Counted from the first letter of the stretch, positions 1 through 9,683 are shown. The stretch: DNA of 64,000 nt from Ancylobacter dichloromethanicus (GCF_018390645.1 NZ_JAHBGC010000011.1:1-64000), one strand, 5' to 3'. The notes: generated by a model from the letters alone, not told the origin. Made by a program: numbers and translations.

Positions 1-248
<248 letters not shown>

Positions 249-359
249 TCGTTCTCATCCTCGATGGTCATCCATCAGGGATCAAAGCAATCCAAAGACC
301 AGGGCCGACCAGGCCCGATCCATAACGGATCCTTGCTTCGCAAAATGCTGTGCTTCGCC

Positions 360-477
360 GGCCTGGTGGCCATTGCGAGGAGCCCCAACCCGATCCCATC
401 CCGAACTCGGCCGTTAAACTCCTCAGCGCCGATGGTACTATGTCTCAAGACCTGGGAGAGTAGGTCGCTGCCAGGCC
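360..477 (+). rRNA. rrf: 5S ribosomal RNA
   Basis: This is a 5S rRNA of about 118 bases. The closing helix pairs GCCTGG (361-366) with CCAGGC (471-476). Between them lie the conserved CCGATCCCATCCCGAACTCG and GGGAGAGTAGGTCG blocks. It sits about 110 bases after 23S, as expected for the end of an rRNA operon. The exact ends are uncertain by a few bases. No tRNA follows it before the terminator. Confidence 0.96.
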
Positions 478-514
478 TGCAAAGCACAGCACAAAGCTTC
501 TTCACATCCTCAGC

Positions 515-552
515 AAAAAGCCCGTCCGTGAGAAATCACCGACGGGCTTTTA
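515..552 (+). terminator. Intrinsic terminator of the rRNA operon
   Basis: A perfect inverted repeat pairs AAAAGCCCGTC (516-526) with GACGGGCTTTT (541-551), with a short A-rich loop. The 3' arm ends in a T run, so it is a classic factor-independent terminator about 40 bases after 5S. The A run before the stem would also allow termination from the other strand. Confidence 0.9.
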
Positions 553-1241
553 TGCGTCAACACCGTGCCGGGCGGGAGGCCCGCTGAACACCTCGCGGCG
601 CCCTCCCGCCGTCGGGCACTCCCGCGTTCGGTCCCTGCCCCGGAATGCTGCGGCAGGCGATCGAGGCCATGGCGGGCGGTCGGGCAGACGCGGCCTCACC
701 GGCAGGGCGCCCCGAAAAGCGTCAATGTGGCGCCTGACCGCCGTCCTCTTAGGCGAACGTCGCGTCGGTACAAGCGCCGTGACGGATCGGGCATGAGCGG
801 CGGCGCCCATCTGGATCCGTCCGCTGGCCATCGCGCGGCGTCCCCCGATCTGACGCGAAAGCTTGCGCGGGCTCGGATTGACCCCGCCGCGGATCCGTCG
901 AGCGCCTCCCTATTGGGCGCGCCTATAATCTGATCACAGCGGTCGACTTGTTGCTCCTTGATGCAGGCGAATGTTCGGGCGGGTCCCGGTGCCGAGCGCT
1001 TCCATGTCCGGTGCGCGAGTCTCCCGCGGGCCGCCCGCCGGGGTGCGGCGTCAAGTCAAGCGACTTTAATCATTGGGGAATGCAGCCCTGTGTGCCGGTC
1101 ATCCGGCTTTCCGCCTGCCGCGCCTCCATCTGGCATGGAGATTGCGGAGCCTCGTCACCCGCCCGGGCCTCTCCAGCAGCCCGGCGCGGCCAAGGCAGCC
1201 CGGCCACGCGGTCTCCGGTCCGCAATGTCTGAGGAGGAACC
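553..1241. other. Intergenic region, no gene recognised
   Basis: About 690 GC-rich bases separate the rRNA terminator from the ABC transporter operon. Open frames on both strands here are short, arginine- and proline-rich and match no family I know. They look like products of high GC content. The promoter of the transporter operon must lie here. The ribosome binding site GAGGAGGAACC sits directly before the ATG at 1242. Confidence 0.6.
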
Positions 1242-2345
1242 ATGAAGCTTCCGGTCAGCGCCAGCGAGAGTTTCGTCGAGTTCGCCGGCGTGCAGAAGAC
1301 CTACGATGGCGAGGTTCTGGTGGTGAAGGATCTCAGCCTGCGCATCCGCCGCGGCGAGTTCCTTACTCTGCTCGGCCCGTCGGGTTCGGGCAAGACGACG
1401 ACGCTGATGATGCTGGCCGGATTCGAGACGCCGACCTCGGGCGACATCATGCTCGACGGCGCCCGCATCGACGCGCTGCCGCCGGAGAAGCGCAATATCG
1501 GCATGGTGTTCCAGAACTACGCGCTGTTTCCCCACATGAGCGTGGCGCAGAATGTCGGCTACCCGCTTAAGGTGCGGGGGCGGCCAAAGGCGGAGATCGC
1601 CGAGCGCGTCGCCCGGGCGCTCGACATGGTGCATCTCGGCGATTTTGCCGCCCGCATGCCGGGCCAGCTTTCCGGCGGCCAGCAGCAGCGTGTCGCGCTG
1701 GCCCGTGCGCTGGTGTTCGAACCGAAGCTGGTGCTGATGGACGAGCCGCTCGGCGCGCTCGACAAGCAGTTGCGCGAGCACATGCAGATGGAGATCCGCC
1801 ACCTCCATGAGCGGCTCGGGATCACCGTGGTCTATGTCACCCACGACCAGAGCGAGGCGCTGACGATGTCGGACCGCGTCGCGGTGTTCAACGCCGGCGT
1901 CATCCAGCAGGTCGCTCCGCCTTCCGAGCTCTATGAAAGCCCGGCGAACTCCTTCGTGGCCCAGTTCATCGGCGAGAACAACCGGTTGCCCGGGCGCGTC
2001 GAGGCGGCGAACGGCACCCTTTGCACGGTGGTGCTGGCCAATGGCGACATCGTCGCGGCCACCCTCACCGAGGCGACGCGGGTGGGGCGCGACTGCCTGC
2101 TCTCCATCCGCCCCGAGCGGGTCAAGATCGCCCCGCCGGGCGGTCCGTTCGACAACCACTTCGAGGCGCAGATCGCCGAGACGATCTATCTCGGCGATCA
2201 TGTGCGCGTGCGCTGCGTCCTCGACAGCGGCGCCGAAGTGGTGGTGAAGGTCGGCAATGCCGACGACCGGCCGGTTCTCGTCGTCGGCTCGCGGATACCG
2301 CTGGGCTGGCGCGCACAGGATTGCCGCGCCCTCGACGCCGCCTGA
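1242..2345 (+). CDS. ABC transporter ATP-binding protein, spermidine/putrescine (PotA) type
   Basis: This is the cytoplasmic ATPase of a polyamine- or opine-type ABC importer, 367 residues. Walker A is GPSGSGKTT at residues 45-53. The signature [15 protein letters not shown] lies near residue 143 and Walker B (LVLMDEP) near 163-169. [13 protein letters not shown] follows. The C-terminal 120 residues form a TOBE-like domain, as in PotA. The start is fixed by a strong site, GAGGAGG, 6 bases before the ATG. It is the first gene of an operon with a binding protein (2382) and two permeases. The substrate is not set by sequence; polyamines or related cationic amines are likely from the family and from the amine oxidases just downstream. 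Confidence 0.93.
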   Translation: MKLPVSASESFVEFAGVQKTYDGEVLVVKDLSLRIRRGEFLTLLGPSGSGKTTTLMMLAGFETPTSGDIMLDGARIDALPPEKRNIGMVFQNYALFPHMSVAQNVGYPLKVRGRPKAEIAERVARALDMVHLGDFAARMPGQLSGGQQQRVALARALVFEPKLVLMDEPLGALDKQLREHMQMEIRHLHERLGITVVYVTHDQSEALTMSDRVAVFNAGVIQQVAPPSELYESPANSFVAQFIGENNRLPGRVEAANGTLCTVVLANGDIVAATLTEATRVGRDCLLSIRPERVKIAPPGGPFDNHFEAQIAETIYLGDHVRVRCVLDSGAEVVVKVGNADDRPVLVVGSRIPLGWRAQDCRALDAA

Positions 2346-2381
2346 CTGCCCCTCCCGTAAATCCACCCAAGGGAATGACCC

Positions 2382-3428
2382 ATGCAGATGAAGTCGCTGA
2401 CCATGACGCTTTCCGCACTCGCCCTTTCGGCGAGTTGCGGGGCCGCCTCCGCGGCGGACAGCCTCACCATCACCTCGTGGGGTGGGGCCTATCAGACCAG
2501 CCAGGACGAAGCCTATTTCAAGCCCTACACGGCCAAGACCGGCGCCAAGATCACCCAGGAAGAATATAATGGCGAGGCGGCGCGCATCCGCGCCATGGTC
2601 GAATCCGGCAACACCACCTGGGATGCCGTCGATGTCGACGCTGCCACCGCGCAGCAGGGCTGCGACGAGGGGTTCCTCACTCCGATCGACTATTCCAAGT
2701 TCGGCGGCGAGGAAGCCTTCGTGAAGGGCTCCACCTTCGAGTGCGGCATTCCGACCATCATCTATTCGACCATCTACGCCTATGACGCGGACAAGATAAA
2801 GGACGGTCCGACCACGATCGGCGACCTGTTCGACACCAAGAAGTGGCCGGGCAAGCGCTCGCTGCAGAAGACGCCCTTCGGCAATCTCGAATTCGCGCTG
2901 ATGGCCGACGGCGTGCCCGCCGACAAGGTCTATGAAACGCTGAAGACCAAGGAGGGTGTCGACCGCGCCTTCAAGAAGCTCGACACCATCAAGAGCGACA
3001 TCGTGTGGTGGGAAGCCGGCGCGCAGCCGCCGCAGCTGCTTGCCTCCGGCGAAGTGGTGATGGCCACCGCCTGGAACGGGCGCATCTTCAACGCCAACAA
3101 GGTCGACAAGAAGAACTTCAAGATCGTCTGGGACGGCCAGCTGCTCGACTACGATCTGTGGGCGGTTCCCAAGGGGGTTAAGGATCTCGACGCCGTCTAC
3201 AAGTTCATCGAGTTCGCCTCCAGCCCCGAGGCGCAGGCGGAGCAGACCAAGTACATCTCCTACGGCCCCGCGCTGCTGGCGGCCACGCCGCACATCTCGC
3301 CGGACATCCTGAAAGACCTGCCGACGGCGCCGGAAAACGCGAAGACCGCGCTGGCCAACGACCCGGTGTTCTGGGGCGACAACAAGGAAGAGCTGCTGAA
3401 GCGCTTCAATACCTGGATCGCCCAGTGA
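2382..3428 (+). CDS. ABC transporter periplasmic binding protein, PotD/PotF type
   Basis: This is the extracellular solute-binding protein (family 1/8) of the same importer, 348 residues. A Sec signal peptide occupies about residues 1-24, with a likely cut after AASA. The mature start, DSLTITSWGGAYQTSQ, is typical of spermidine/putrescine and related binding proteins. It probably delivers its ligand to the permeases encoded at 3592 and 4854. An AAGGGA ribosome site precedes the ATG; a second ATG two codons later is possible. The ligand is unknown. Confidence 0.92.
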   Translation: MQMKSLTMTLSALALSASCGAASAADSLTITSWGGAYQTSQDEAYFKPYTAKTGAKITQEEYNGEAARIRAMVESGNTTWDAVDVDAATAQQGCDEGFLTPIDYSKFGGEEAFVKGSTFECGIPTIIYSTIYAYDADKIKDGPTTIGDLFDTKKWPGKRSLQKTPFGNLEFALMADGVPADKVYETLKTKEGVDRAFKKLDTIKSDIVWWEAGAQPPQLLASGEVVMATAWNGRIFNANKVDKKNFKIVWDGQLLDYDLWAVPKGVKDLDAVYKFIEFASSPEAQAEQTKYISYGPALLAATPHISPDILKDLPTAPENAKTALANDPVFWGDNKEELLKRFNTWIAQ

Positions 3429-3591
3429 GCCGCGGCGCTTCTCGCGCCGGTCTTGCCGCCTGAAGGCCCACCCGCCCCGCGCAGGGGCGGGCGGGAACAA
3501 GCGGCCGGGGCTCTCGGTGTCCCGGCCGGCAACCGATCGGGCCGCCGTCCTCCGGGCGGACGGCTCGACACCAGCCGAGGGGGATATCGAC

Positions 3592-4848
3592 ATGGCCGTG
3601 GCAACCCTGGAGGGGGATGCCGGACCCGACGTGGACCGCACATCGCTCAAGACCAAGCTCAGGCGCGCCGAGCGTGTCAATCGCGCCCGCTCCTTCTCGC
3701 TCGTCGCCCCGCTGCTGCTGTTCGTGCTGGCGGTGTTTGCCCTGCCGATCGGCCTGATGCTGCTGCGATCGGTGGAGAACACCGAGGTGCGCGACAGCCT
3801 GCCGAAGACGATGGCGGCGCTGGGTGAGTGGGATGGCAAGGCGACGCCCGGCGAGGGCGTGTTCGCCGCCTTTGCGGAAGACCTGGTGCAGACCCAGAAG
3901 GATCGCACCACCGCGCTGGTCGGCAAGCGCATCAATTACGAGGTGCCGGGCGCCCGCTCGCGCTTCCTCAAGGCCGGGCGGCTGATCGATGCCGGCGGCG
4001 GCGGGCCCTGGAAGGAAAAGCTCATCGCCGCCGATGCCGAATGGGGCGCGGTGGAATTCTGGGCCATCATGAAGCGCGCCGGCAACACGCTCACCCCCTA
4101 TTACCTGCTCACCTCGCTCGATCTGCGGCAGGATGCCAGCGGCGCCGTGGTCAGGAACTTTGCCGACTATTCGATTTTCGTCGACATCTTCATCCGCACC
4201 ATCTGGATCAGCCTGCTGGTCACCCTGGCGACGCTGGTGCTGGGCTATCCGGTGGCGCACCTTCTCGCCATCCTGCCGCCGCGCCACGCCAATGTGCTGA
4301 TGATCCTGGTGCTGCTGCCCTTCACCACCTCGATCCTGGTGCGGACCACGGCGTGGATCGTGCTGCTGCAGAGCAATGGCGTGATCAACGACATTCTGCT
4401 GGCGCTCCACCTGACCACAGAGCGGGTGCAACTGATCTTCAACCGCTTCGGCACCGTGCTGTCGATGACCCACATCCAGCTTCCCTTCACCATCCTGCCG
4501 ATCTATTCGGTGATGAAGTCGATCCCCGCCTCGCATCTGCGGGCGGCGCGCTCGCTGGGCGCCGGGCCGCTCACCGCCTTCGTCACGGTGTACATGCCGC
4601 AGACCCTGCCGGGCGTCGGCGCGGGGTGCCTGCTGACCTTCATCCTGTCGTTAGGTTATTACATCACCCCGGCGCTGGTCGGCGGACCGCAGGACCAGAT
4701 GGTCAGCTATTTCGTCGCGCTCTACACCAATCGCGAAATGAACTGGGGGCAGGCCTCGGCGCTCGGCGGCATTTTGCTGCTGATCACGCTGGTGCTCTAT
4801 GCCGTGTTCAATCGCCTCGTCGGGATCGACAAGGTCAAGCTGGGCTGA
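3592..4848 (+). CDS. ABC transporter permease 1, PotB type with large periplasmic insert
   Basis: This inner-membrane permease has 418 residues. I start it at ATG 3592, which has GAGGGGGATATCGAC before it, rather than at an upstream GTG (3517) in a proline-rich stretch. The first membrane segment is at about 36-58. A hydrophilic insert of about 125 residues follows, and the MetI-like transmembrane domain starts near residue 200. The EAA loop HLRAARSLGAGPLTAF is near residue 315. The long insert between TM1 and TM2 marks a known subgroup of Pot-type permeases. It follows the binding protein and precedes the second permease by 5 bases. Confidence 0.9.
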   Translation: MAVATLEGDAGPDVDRTSLKTKLRRAERVNRARSFSLVAPLLLFVLAVFALPIGLMLLRSVENTEVRDSLPKTMAALGEWDGKATPGEGVFAAFAEDLVQTQKDRTTALVGKRINYEVPGARSRFLKAGRLIDAGGGGPWKEKLIAADAEWGAVEFWAIMKRAGNTLTPYYLLTSLDLRQDASGAVVRNFADYSIFVDIFIRTIWISLLVTLATLVLGYPVAHLLAILPPRHANVLMILVLLPFTTSILVRTTAWIVLLQSNGVINDILLALHLTTERVQLIFNRFGTVLSMTHIQLPFTILPIYSVMKSIPASHLRAARSLGAGPLTAFVTVYMPQTLPGVGAGCLLTFILSLGYYITPALVGGPQDQMVSYFVALYTNREMNWGQASALGGILLLITLVLYAVFNRLVGIDKVKLG

Positions 4849-4853
4849 TCGAC

Positions 4854-5681
4854 ATGCTGGCACCCTCCTATGCGACGCCGCGCGAGAAACTGACCTATTT
4901 CTTCTTCGCGCTGTTCTGCACGCTCGTGTTCCTGTTTCTGATCGGGCCGATACTGGTGATCATGCCGCTCTCCTTTTCGAGCGAGCCGTGGTTTACCTAT
5001 CCGCTGCCGGGCCTCAGCCTGCGCTGGTATGTGGATTTCTTCACCGACGAGCGCTGGCGCATCGCGTTGCAGAACAGCGCCATCGTCGCGGTGTTCTCGA
5101 CCCTGATCGCGACTGGCCTCGGCACGCTGGCCGCGCTCGGCCTGTCGCGCGGCAATGTGCCGTTCGCCGGGTTGATCCTGTCGATCCTGATCTCGCCGAT
5201 GATCGTGCCGGTGGTGATCGTGGCGGTGGCGATGTTCTTCGGCTTCGCGGCGGTGGGGCTGAACAACACCTATCTCGGGCTCATCCTCGCCCATGCCATT
5301 CTCGGCACGCCCTTCGTCGTCATCACCGTGACGGCGACGCTGACCGGGTTCGACCGCTCGCTGACCCGGGCGGCGACCTCGCTCGGCGCCTCGCCCTGGA
5401 CCGCGTTCCGCACCGTGACGCTGCCGCTGATCGCGCCCGGCGTCACCTCCGGCGCGCTGTTCGCCTTCGTCACCTCCTGGGACGAGGTGGTGGTGGCGCT
5501 GTTCCTCTCCAGCCCGGAGCAGCGAACCCTGCCGCGGCAGATGTTCTCGGGGATACGCGAGCAGATATCGCCGACCATCACCGCCGCCGCGACACTCCTG
5601 GTCATCTTCGCCGCGCTGCTGATGCTGACGCTGGAACTGCTGCGGCGGCGCTCGGAACGCCTGCGCGGCGCGACCGCCTGA
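4854..5681 (+). CDS. ABC transporter permease 2, PotC type
   Basis: This is the second inner-membrane permease of the importer, 275 residues with about six membrane segments. The EAA loop reads LTRAATSLGASPWTAFRTV. It starts at ATG 4854, 5 bases after the stop of permease 1, so translation is probably coupled. The frame stays open far upstream, antisense-like inside permease 1, but the Pot-type N-terminus (TYFFFALFCTLVFLFLIGP) fixes the start. The operon order is ATPase, binding protein, permease, permease. It ends facing the FAD oxidase gene on the other strand. Confidence 0.9.
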   Translation: MLAPSYATPREKLTYFFFALFCTLVFLFLIGPILVIMPLSFSSEPWFTYPLPGLSLRWYVDFFTDERWRIALQNSAIVAVFSTLIATGLGTLAALGLSRGNVPFAGLILSILISPMIVPVVIVAVAMFFGFAAVGLNNTYLGLILAHAILGTPFVVITVTATLTGFDRSLTRAATSLGASPWTAFRTVTLPLIAPGVTSGALFAFVTSWDEVVVALFLSSPEQRTLPRQMFSGIREQISPTITAAATLLVIFAALLMLTLELLRRRSERLRGATA

Positions 5682-5711
5682 CCGCGATGCGTCTGACCTT
5701 GGACCACCGGT

Positions 5712-7007
5712 TCAGCGACCGGCGCCCTCGCGCAGCCGGTCCCATTTCAGTCGCGCCTTCACCGCCAGCGGCCAGCCGGCATGGAAGGGGATGGGACTGA
5801 TGCGTGTGAGCGGCAGGTCGAGCGTCTCCGGCCCGCCACCGGCGGCGCGGCGCGCCAGCATGCGGCCGGTGATGGTGGCCATGGCGACGCCGCGGCCATT
5901 ATAGCCGAGCCCGACCAGCAGGCCCGGCTCCGGCTCGTGCAGATGCGGCAGGTGATCCCAGGTGACGGCGACCTGGCCGTTCCAGCGATGGGTCCACTCC
6001 ACCGCCTTCAGCACCGGGAACAGCCGGGTGGCGTGGGCGACCAGCGTCCGGAAGTCGTCCGGTGCGCTGGCCGGCCGCAGCACGCTGCGCCCGCCCATGA
6101 CGAAGCGGCCGGCCTCGTCGAGGCGGTAATAGGCATAGGACGCCGACATTTCGTAGAGCACGACGCCGTTCGGCATGATCGGCGCCGCGAGTTCGGGCGG
6201 CAGCGGCTCGGTGGCGGTGATCGAGGAGAAGACCGGGATCACGCTGCGCCGCAGGCCGGGCCACAGATCGTCGCTATAGCCATTGGTGGCGAGGATCACC
6301 CGCTGCGCGCTCACCCGGCCCTTGGGGGTCGACAGTTCCCAGCCCTGGGCATTGCGCGCGAGCCCGGTCGCCGGCGTGTCGGTGAACAGCCGGGCGCCGG
6401 CCTTCACCGCCGCCCGCGCGAGGCCCCGACAATAGGCGAGCGGGTTCACCTGGCCGCCGCGCCGGTCATGGGCGCCGAGAAGATAGGCGCCGGTGCCGGT
6501 GAGGCGGGCCATCTCCTTGCCCTCGGCGATCACCACATCGGCGCCCCGCGCCGCCCATTGGCGCTGGAATGCGCTCACGCCCTCGGTCGAGCGCTCGGAC
6601 ACGGCGGCGCGCAGGGTGCCGCCGCGCTTCGCCGAGCAGTCGATGCGATGGCGGGCGACGAGGTCGAACACCAATGCGGGCGCGTCGTGGCCGAGCCGCA
6701 CCATGCGCCCGCCGAGATCGGGCCCGAAGGCATGCTCCAGTTCCTCCGGCTCCCATTTCAGGCCGGGATTGACCTGCCCGCCATTGCGGCCGGAGGCGCC
6801 CCAGCCGATCTCGCTGGCCTCGATGACGACCGTGTCGATGCCGGCCTCGGCCAGATGCAGCGCAGCCGACAGGCCGGTGAAGCCGGCGCCGACGATGGCA
6901 ACCTGCGCGGCAATGTCGTGGTCGGGCGGCCCGGTCTCCGGGGCCGGGGGCGCCGTGTCCCGGTAGAGCGAGCGCGGCATGGGGCGGCGGGCGATGGTCT
7001 GGACCAC
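5712..7007 (-). CDS. FAD-dependent oxidoreductase, gamma-glutamylputrescine oxidase-like (DAO family)
   Basis: This flavoprotein of the D-amino-acid-oxidase (DAO) superfamily has 431 residues. The Rossmann motif VAIVGAGFTGLSAALHL is near residues 36-52, followed by VVIEASEIGWGASGRNGGQ, the pattern seen in PuuB and related amine oxidases. It probably oxidises the amine of a small amino compound to an aldehyde or oxo-acid. It is convergent with the Pot-type importer. A second DAO gene lies 30 bases upstream on the same strand, so the two are probably co-transcribed. The exact substrate cannot be read; gamma-glutamyl-putrescine or N-methyl amino acids are the natural candidates. Confidence 0.85.
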   Translation of the reverse strand: MVQTIARRPMPRSLYRDTAPPAPETGPPDHDIAAQVAIVGAGFTGLSAALHLAEAGIDTVVIEASEIGWGASGRNGGQVNPGLKWEPEELEHAFGPDLGGRMVRLGHDAPALVFDLVARHRIDCSAKRGGTLRAAVSERSTEGVSAFQRQWAARGADVVIAEGKEMARLTGTGAYLLGAHDRRGGQVNPLAYCRGLARAAVKAGARLFTDTPATGLARNAQGWELSTPKGRVSAQRVILATNGYSDDLWPGLRRSVIPVFSSITATEPLPPELAAPIMPNGVVLYEMSASYAYYRLDEAGRFVMGGRSVLRPASAPDDFRTLVAHATRLFPVLKAVEWTHRWNGQVAVTWDHLPHLHEPEPGLLVGLGYNGRGVAMATITGRMLARRAAGGGPETLDLPLTRISPIPFHAGWPLAVKARLKWDRLREGAGR

Positions 7008-7037
7008 GAGGGGGCTCCGCTGGGAGGGCTGGACGGA

Positions 7038-8366
7038 TCAGAGACCCGCCATCGGGCGCGGGCGCGAGCCGTCGAAGAAGCGCGACAGGCGGTAGGGATG
7101 TGGATCGGCGATCGGCTTGGCGGCGGTGATGAGATCGGCGACCAGATGGCCGGCACCGGGACCGATGCCGAAGCCGTGGCCGGAGAATCCGGTGGCGACG
7201 ACAAGGCCCGAAACGCTCTCGACGGCGGAGATCACCGGCACCGCGTCCGGCGTGGCGTCGATGAAGCCGGCCCAGCTCTGCACGATCCGCGCCTGCGCGA
7301 AGGCGGGGAAGCGCCGCTGCAGCGCCGCGAAGGCCTGCGCGAGATAGCGGTTGTCCGGGGCGGGATCGAGCACCCTTACCTCTTCATAGACCGAGGGCCG
7401 GTCGAACGGACGCCGCGCGGCCTCCCGCCATTCGGCGGCGAAGCGCGGGCCGAGGCGCAGGCGCAGCGAGGCGAATTCCATCCGCAGGGCGGGGAGGAAA
7501 TCGAGAGCGAAGCGAAAGCTGTCGGGCACGATCGGCACCACGTTCACATGGCCATTGGCGATGGTGTAGCCGCCATCCTCCCGGCGCCGGAAGGCGAAAT
7601 CATGGTCCCACAAGGCCGGCTCCGGGCCATTTTCCACCGGCGAGGTGCGCAGCACGCTGGCCCGCACCTTCAACTGCGGCAGGTCGATGCCGACATCGCG
7701 CAGGATTCGCCGGGTCCACGCCCCGCCGGCGACCACGACGTTGCCCGTGGCGATGCGCCCGCACTCGGTGACGGCGGCGATCACCCTTCCGCCGCCGGTC
7801 TCGATGCCGCGCACCGCGCAATCGGCGAGGATCACCGCGCCGCGCCGGCGCGCTGCCTCGGCGATCGCCGGCGCCGCCTTCTGCGGCTCGGCGCGCCCAT
7901 CGGAGGCGCACCAGAGCGCCGCAGGCGGTGGCGTCGCATCGCCGGGCATATGCTGCGCGAGCTGGGCGCCGGCGAGCATCTCGGCATGGATGCCGGCGCC
8001 GGCGGCGTCTCTCACCCACTCCGCGAAGGAGGCCTCCTTCGACGCGTCATTGGCGGCGAACAGGATGCCGGTGGTGGCAAAGCCGGTGGAGGCGCCTATG
8101 TGGGCATCCATGCCGCGCCAGAGCGCCAGCGCCTCGCGGATCAGCTCGAATTCGCGCGGGTCGCGCTTGGCCTGCCGGCACCAGCCCCAGTTGCGGCTCG
8201 ATTGCTCGCCGGCAATGTGGCCCTTCTCGCAGAGAACGACCTTGAGGCCGCGTTCGGCGAGATACAGCGCGCTGGTGGTGCCGATGATGCCGCCGCCGAC
8301 GATCACCACATCGGCCGCCGGCGGGCAGGTGGGATCGGAAGAGACGGGAACGACCTGGGGTCCCAT
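7038..8366 (-). CDS. FAD-dependent oxidoreductase, D-amino-acid/sarcosine oxidase-like (DAO family)
   Basis: This second DAO-superfamily flavoprotein has 442 residues. The nucleotide-binding motif VVIVGGGIIGTTSALYLAER is near residues 20-39, and a C-terminal block (VVATGFSGHGFGIGPGAG) contacts FAD in this family. The SSRNWGWCRQ segment near the FAD site is typical of a subgroup often found with amine importers. It probably acts on a secondary amine or D-amino acid in the cytoplasm. It is first of a two-gene operon with the PuuB-like oxidase. The pairing with the importer at 1242-5681 suggests uptake followed by oxidative removal of an amine; this is inference. Confidence 0.83.
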   Translation of the reverse strand: MGPQVVPVSSDPTCPPAADVVIVGGGIIGTTSALYLAERGLKVVLCEKGHIAGEQSSRNWGWCRQAKRDPREFELIREALALWRGMDAHIGASTGFATTGILFAANDASKEASFAEWVRDAAGAGIHAEMLAGAQLAQHMPGDATPPPAALWCASDGRAEPQKAAPAIAEAARRRGAVILADCAVRGIETGGGRVIAAVTECGRIATGNVVVAGGAWTRRILRDVGIDLPQLKVRASVLRTSPVENGPEPALWDHDFAFRRREDGGYTIANGHVNVVPIVPDSFRFALDFLPALRMEFASLRLRLGPRFAAEWREAARRPFDRPSVYEEVRVLDPAPDNRYLAQAFAALQRRFPAFAQARIVQSWAGFIDATPDAVPVISAVESVSGLVVATGFSGHGFGIGPGAGHLVADLITAAKPIADPHPYRLSRFFDGSRPRPMAGL

Positions 8367-8900
8367 GAGGGCCTACTCGAAACAGGAAAGGGTCTCCGGC
8401 CGTTATGCACGCGGCCGTGGCGCCGGGACCAGCAAAAGCGGTGCCATCGGTGCCCGGCCTTGGTCGGGGCCTCCGATTCCCTGGCCTTCCGCCGCGCTCC
8501 CGGCGCCAAGAAGGCCAGCGCCGAACATGTGGCCATGGATGCGCAGCGCGCCCGGGATCGTCGGCAATTGCCGCGCTTCTGCGCGCCAGCTTCATGTTTT
8601 CGACGGCCCCGGACCGGTCGCGAAAAGGCGACGTCCGACCAGCAGGCGTGGCTACGCTCAAAGCATTGCGGCGTAAGGGCGTTGGATAATTCACGCTCGC
8701 GTCAGGCAAGGTGGAGAAAAGGCATTATGACACCTCCGTCGACGCTGCGTAAGCGCTTCAGAGCATCGCGCGTATCCATACCAGGATACTAGTATATGAC
8801 GGAATTGAGTCTAATTTGACTGAGTGTTGCTGATTTGCACTACGCGAAGCCGGCAGAATCAGTACATTGGCGTCAATCTATTCTTGCTGGGGACAATGAC
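8367..8900. other. Intergenic region with promoter of the outer membrane protein gene
   Basis: No gene is supported in these 534 bases. The right-hand third is A/T-richer and carries two overlapping palindromes (see 8772-8795) and a TTGACT hexamer at 8815-8820. The hexamer could be a -35 box for the gene at 8901. The rest is plain GC-rich spacer. Confidence 0.5.
8772..8795. promoter_or_regulatory. Overlapping palindromes upstream of the outer membrane protein gene
   Basis: GTATCC (8772-8777) and GGATAC (8784-8789) form a perfect inverted repeat around ATACCA. The second arm overlaps a perfect 10-base palindrome, ATACTAGTAT (8786-8795). It lies about 105 bases before the start codon at 8901, where an activator or repressor would sit. 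The protein that binds is unknown. Confidence 0.45.
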
Positions 8901-9653
8901 ATGAAGAACGTTCTGCTAGGTGCCGTCCTGATGAGCACGGCCCTGCCGGCCGTGGCCGTCGCAGCCGACATGCCTTATCCGACCAAGGCCGAAGTGGTTG
9001 TCGTGGAGCCGGTATTCAGCTGGACCGGCTTCTATATCGGCGCCAATGTCGGCTTTGGCGGCAATGAGTTCGAATACCCGTTCTCGGTCAATGCGGGCGG
9101 CCTGCCGCTGGCGAACGGCTCGGCGTCGATCGATTCGAGCGGCTTCTTCGGCGGTGGCCAGATCGGCTACAACTACCAGTTCGCCAACAATGTGGTCCTC
9201 GGCGTCGAGGCCGACTTCGAGTGGTCGGGCATCGATGGCAAGGTCGATGCCGGTCTGAACATTCCGCTGCTTCCGGCGGCCTTCTCGGCCTCCGCCGGTT
9301 CCGAAGTCGAGTGGTTCGGCACCATCCGCGCCCGTCTCGGCTACGCCTTCGATCACCTGCTGGTCTACGGCACCGGTGGCGCGGCCTATGGCAAGGTGAA
9401 GTCGAGCATCAGCGTCGGGGGCCCGGGCTTCCTGCTGAATGAATCGGCGGACGACACCAATTGGGGCTGGACCGCCGGCGCCGGTTTCGAATACGCCATC
9501 AACAACAACTGGACGCTCAAGACCGAGTATCTCTACGTCGATCTCGGCAGCGTATCGGCCTTCAACGGCCTGCTGGCGCCGGGCGTGTTCGGCAACCTCG
9601 ACACCGAGACGACCTTCCACACCGCCAAGGTCGGCCTGAACTACAAGTTCTGA
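8901..9653 (+). CDS. Outer membrane beta-barrel protein, Omp25/RopB-like
   Basis: This is an outer membrane protein of 250 residues. Residues 1-22 form a Sec signal peptide ending ALPAVAVAA. The mature chain has alternating strands such as WTGFYIGANVGFGGNEFEY and ends in aromatic NYKF, the C-terminal signature for barrel insertion. The family includes the Omp25/Omp31 and RopB proteins of Hyphomicrobiales, small eight-stranded barrels linked to envelope stability. I start at ATG 8901 because an upstream in-frame start (8835) would put a hydrophilic stretch before the signal peptide. An intrinsic terminator follows. Confidence 0.92.
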   Translation: MKNVLLGAVLMSTALPAVAVAADMPYPTKAEVVVVEPVFSWTGFYIGANVGFGGNEFEYPFSVNAGGLPLANGSASIDSSGFFGGGQIGYNYQFANNVVLGVEADFEWSGIDGKVDAGLNIPLLPAAFSASAGSEVEWFGTIRARLGYAFDHLLVYGTGGAAYGKVKSSISVGGPGFLLNESADDTNWGWTAGAGFEYAINNNWTLKTEYLYVDLGSVSAFNGLLAPGVFGNLDTETTFHTAKVGLNYKF

Positions 9654-9683
9654 CCGCCGCTCCACTCCTCCGGGCGACGATTG

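Noticed and set aside
480-1241. A tRNA (for example initiator tRNA) after 5S
   Set aside because: I found no cloverleaf or TTCGA-type T-loop in a suitable place before the next gene.
2382-2450. Lipoprotein signal in the first binding protein
   Set aside because: The cysteine in LSASCG is not in a proper lipobox, and a standard signal peptidase I site follows.
1155-3935. A very long minus-strand frame (over 900 codons) across the first transporter operon
   Set aside because: It is antisense to clear ATPase and binding-protein genes and is full of His, Arg, Gly and Asp runs. High GC content keeps such antisense frames open.
5781-8792. A plus-strand frame of about 1000 codons over the two FAD oxidase genes
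   Set aside because: It mirrors two recognised flavoprotein genes on the other strand and has no domain character.
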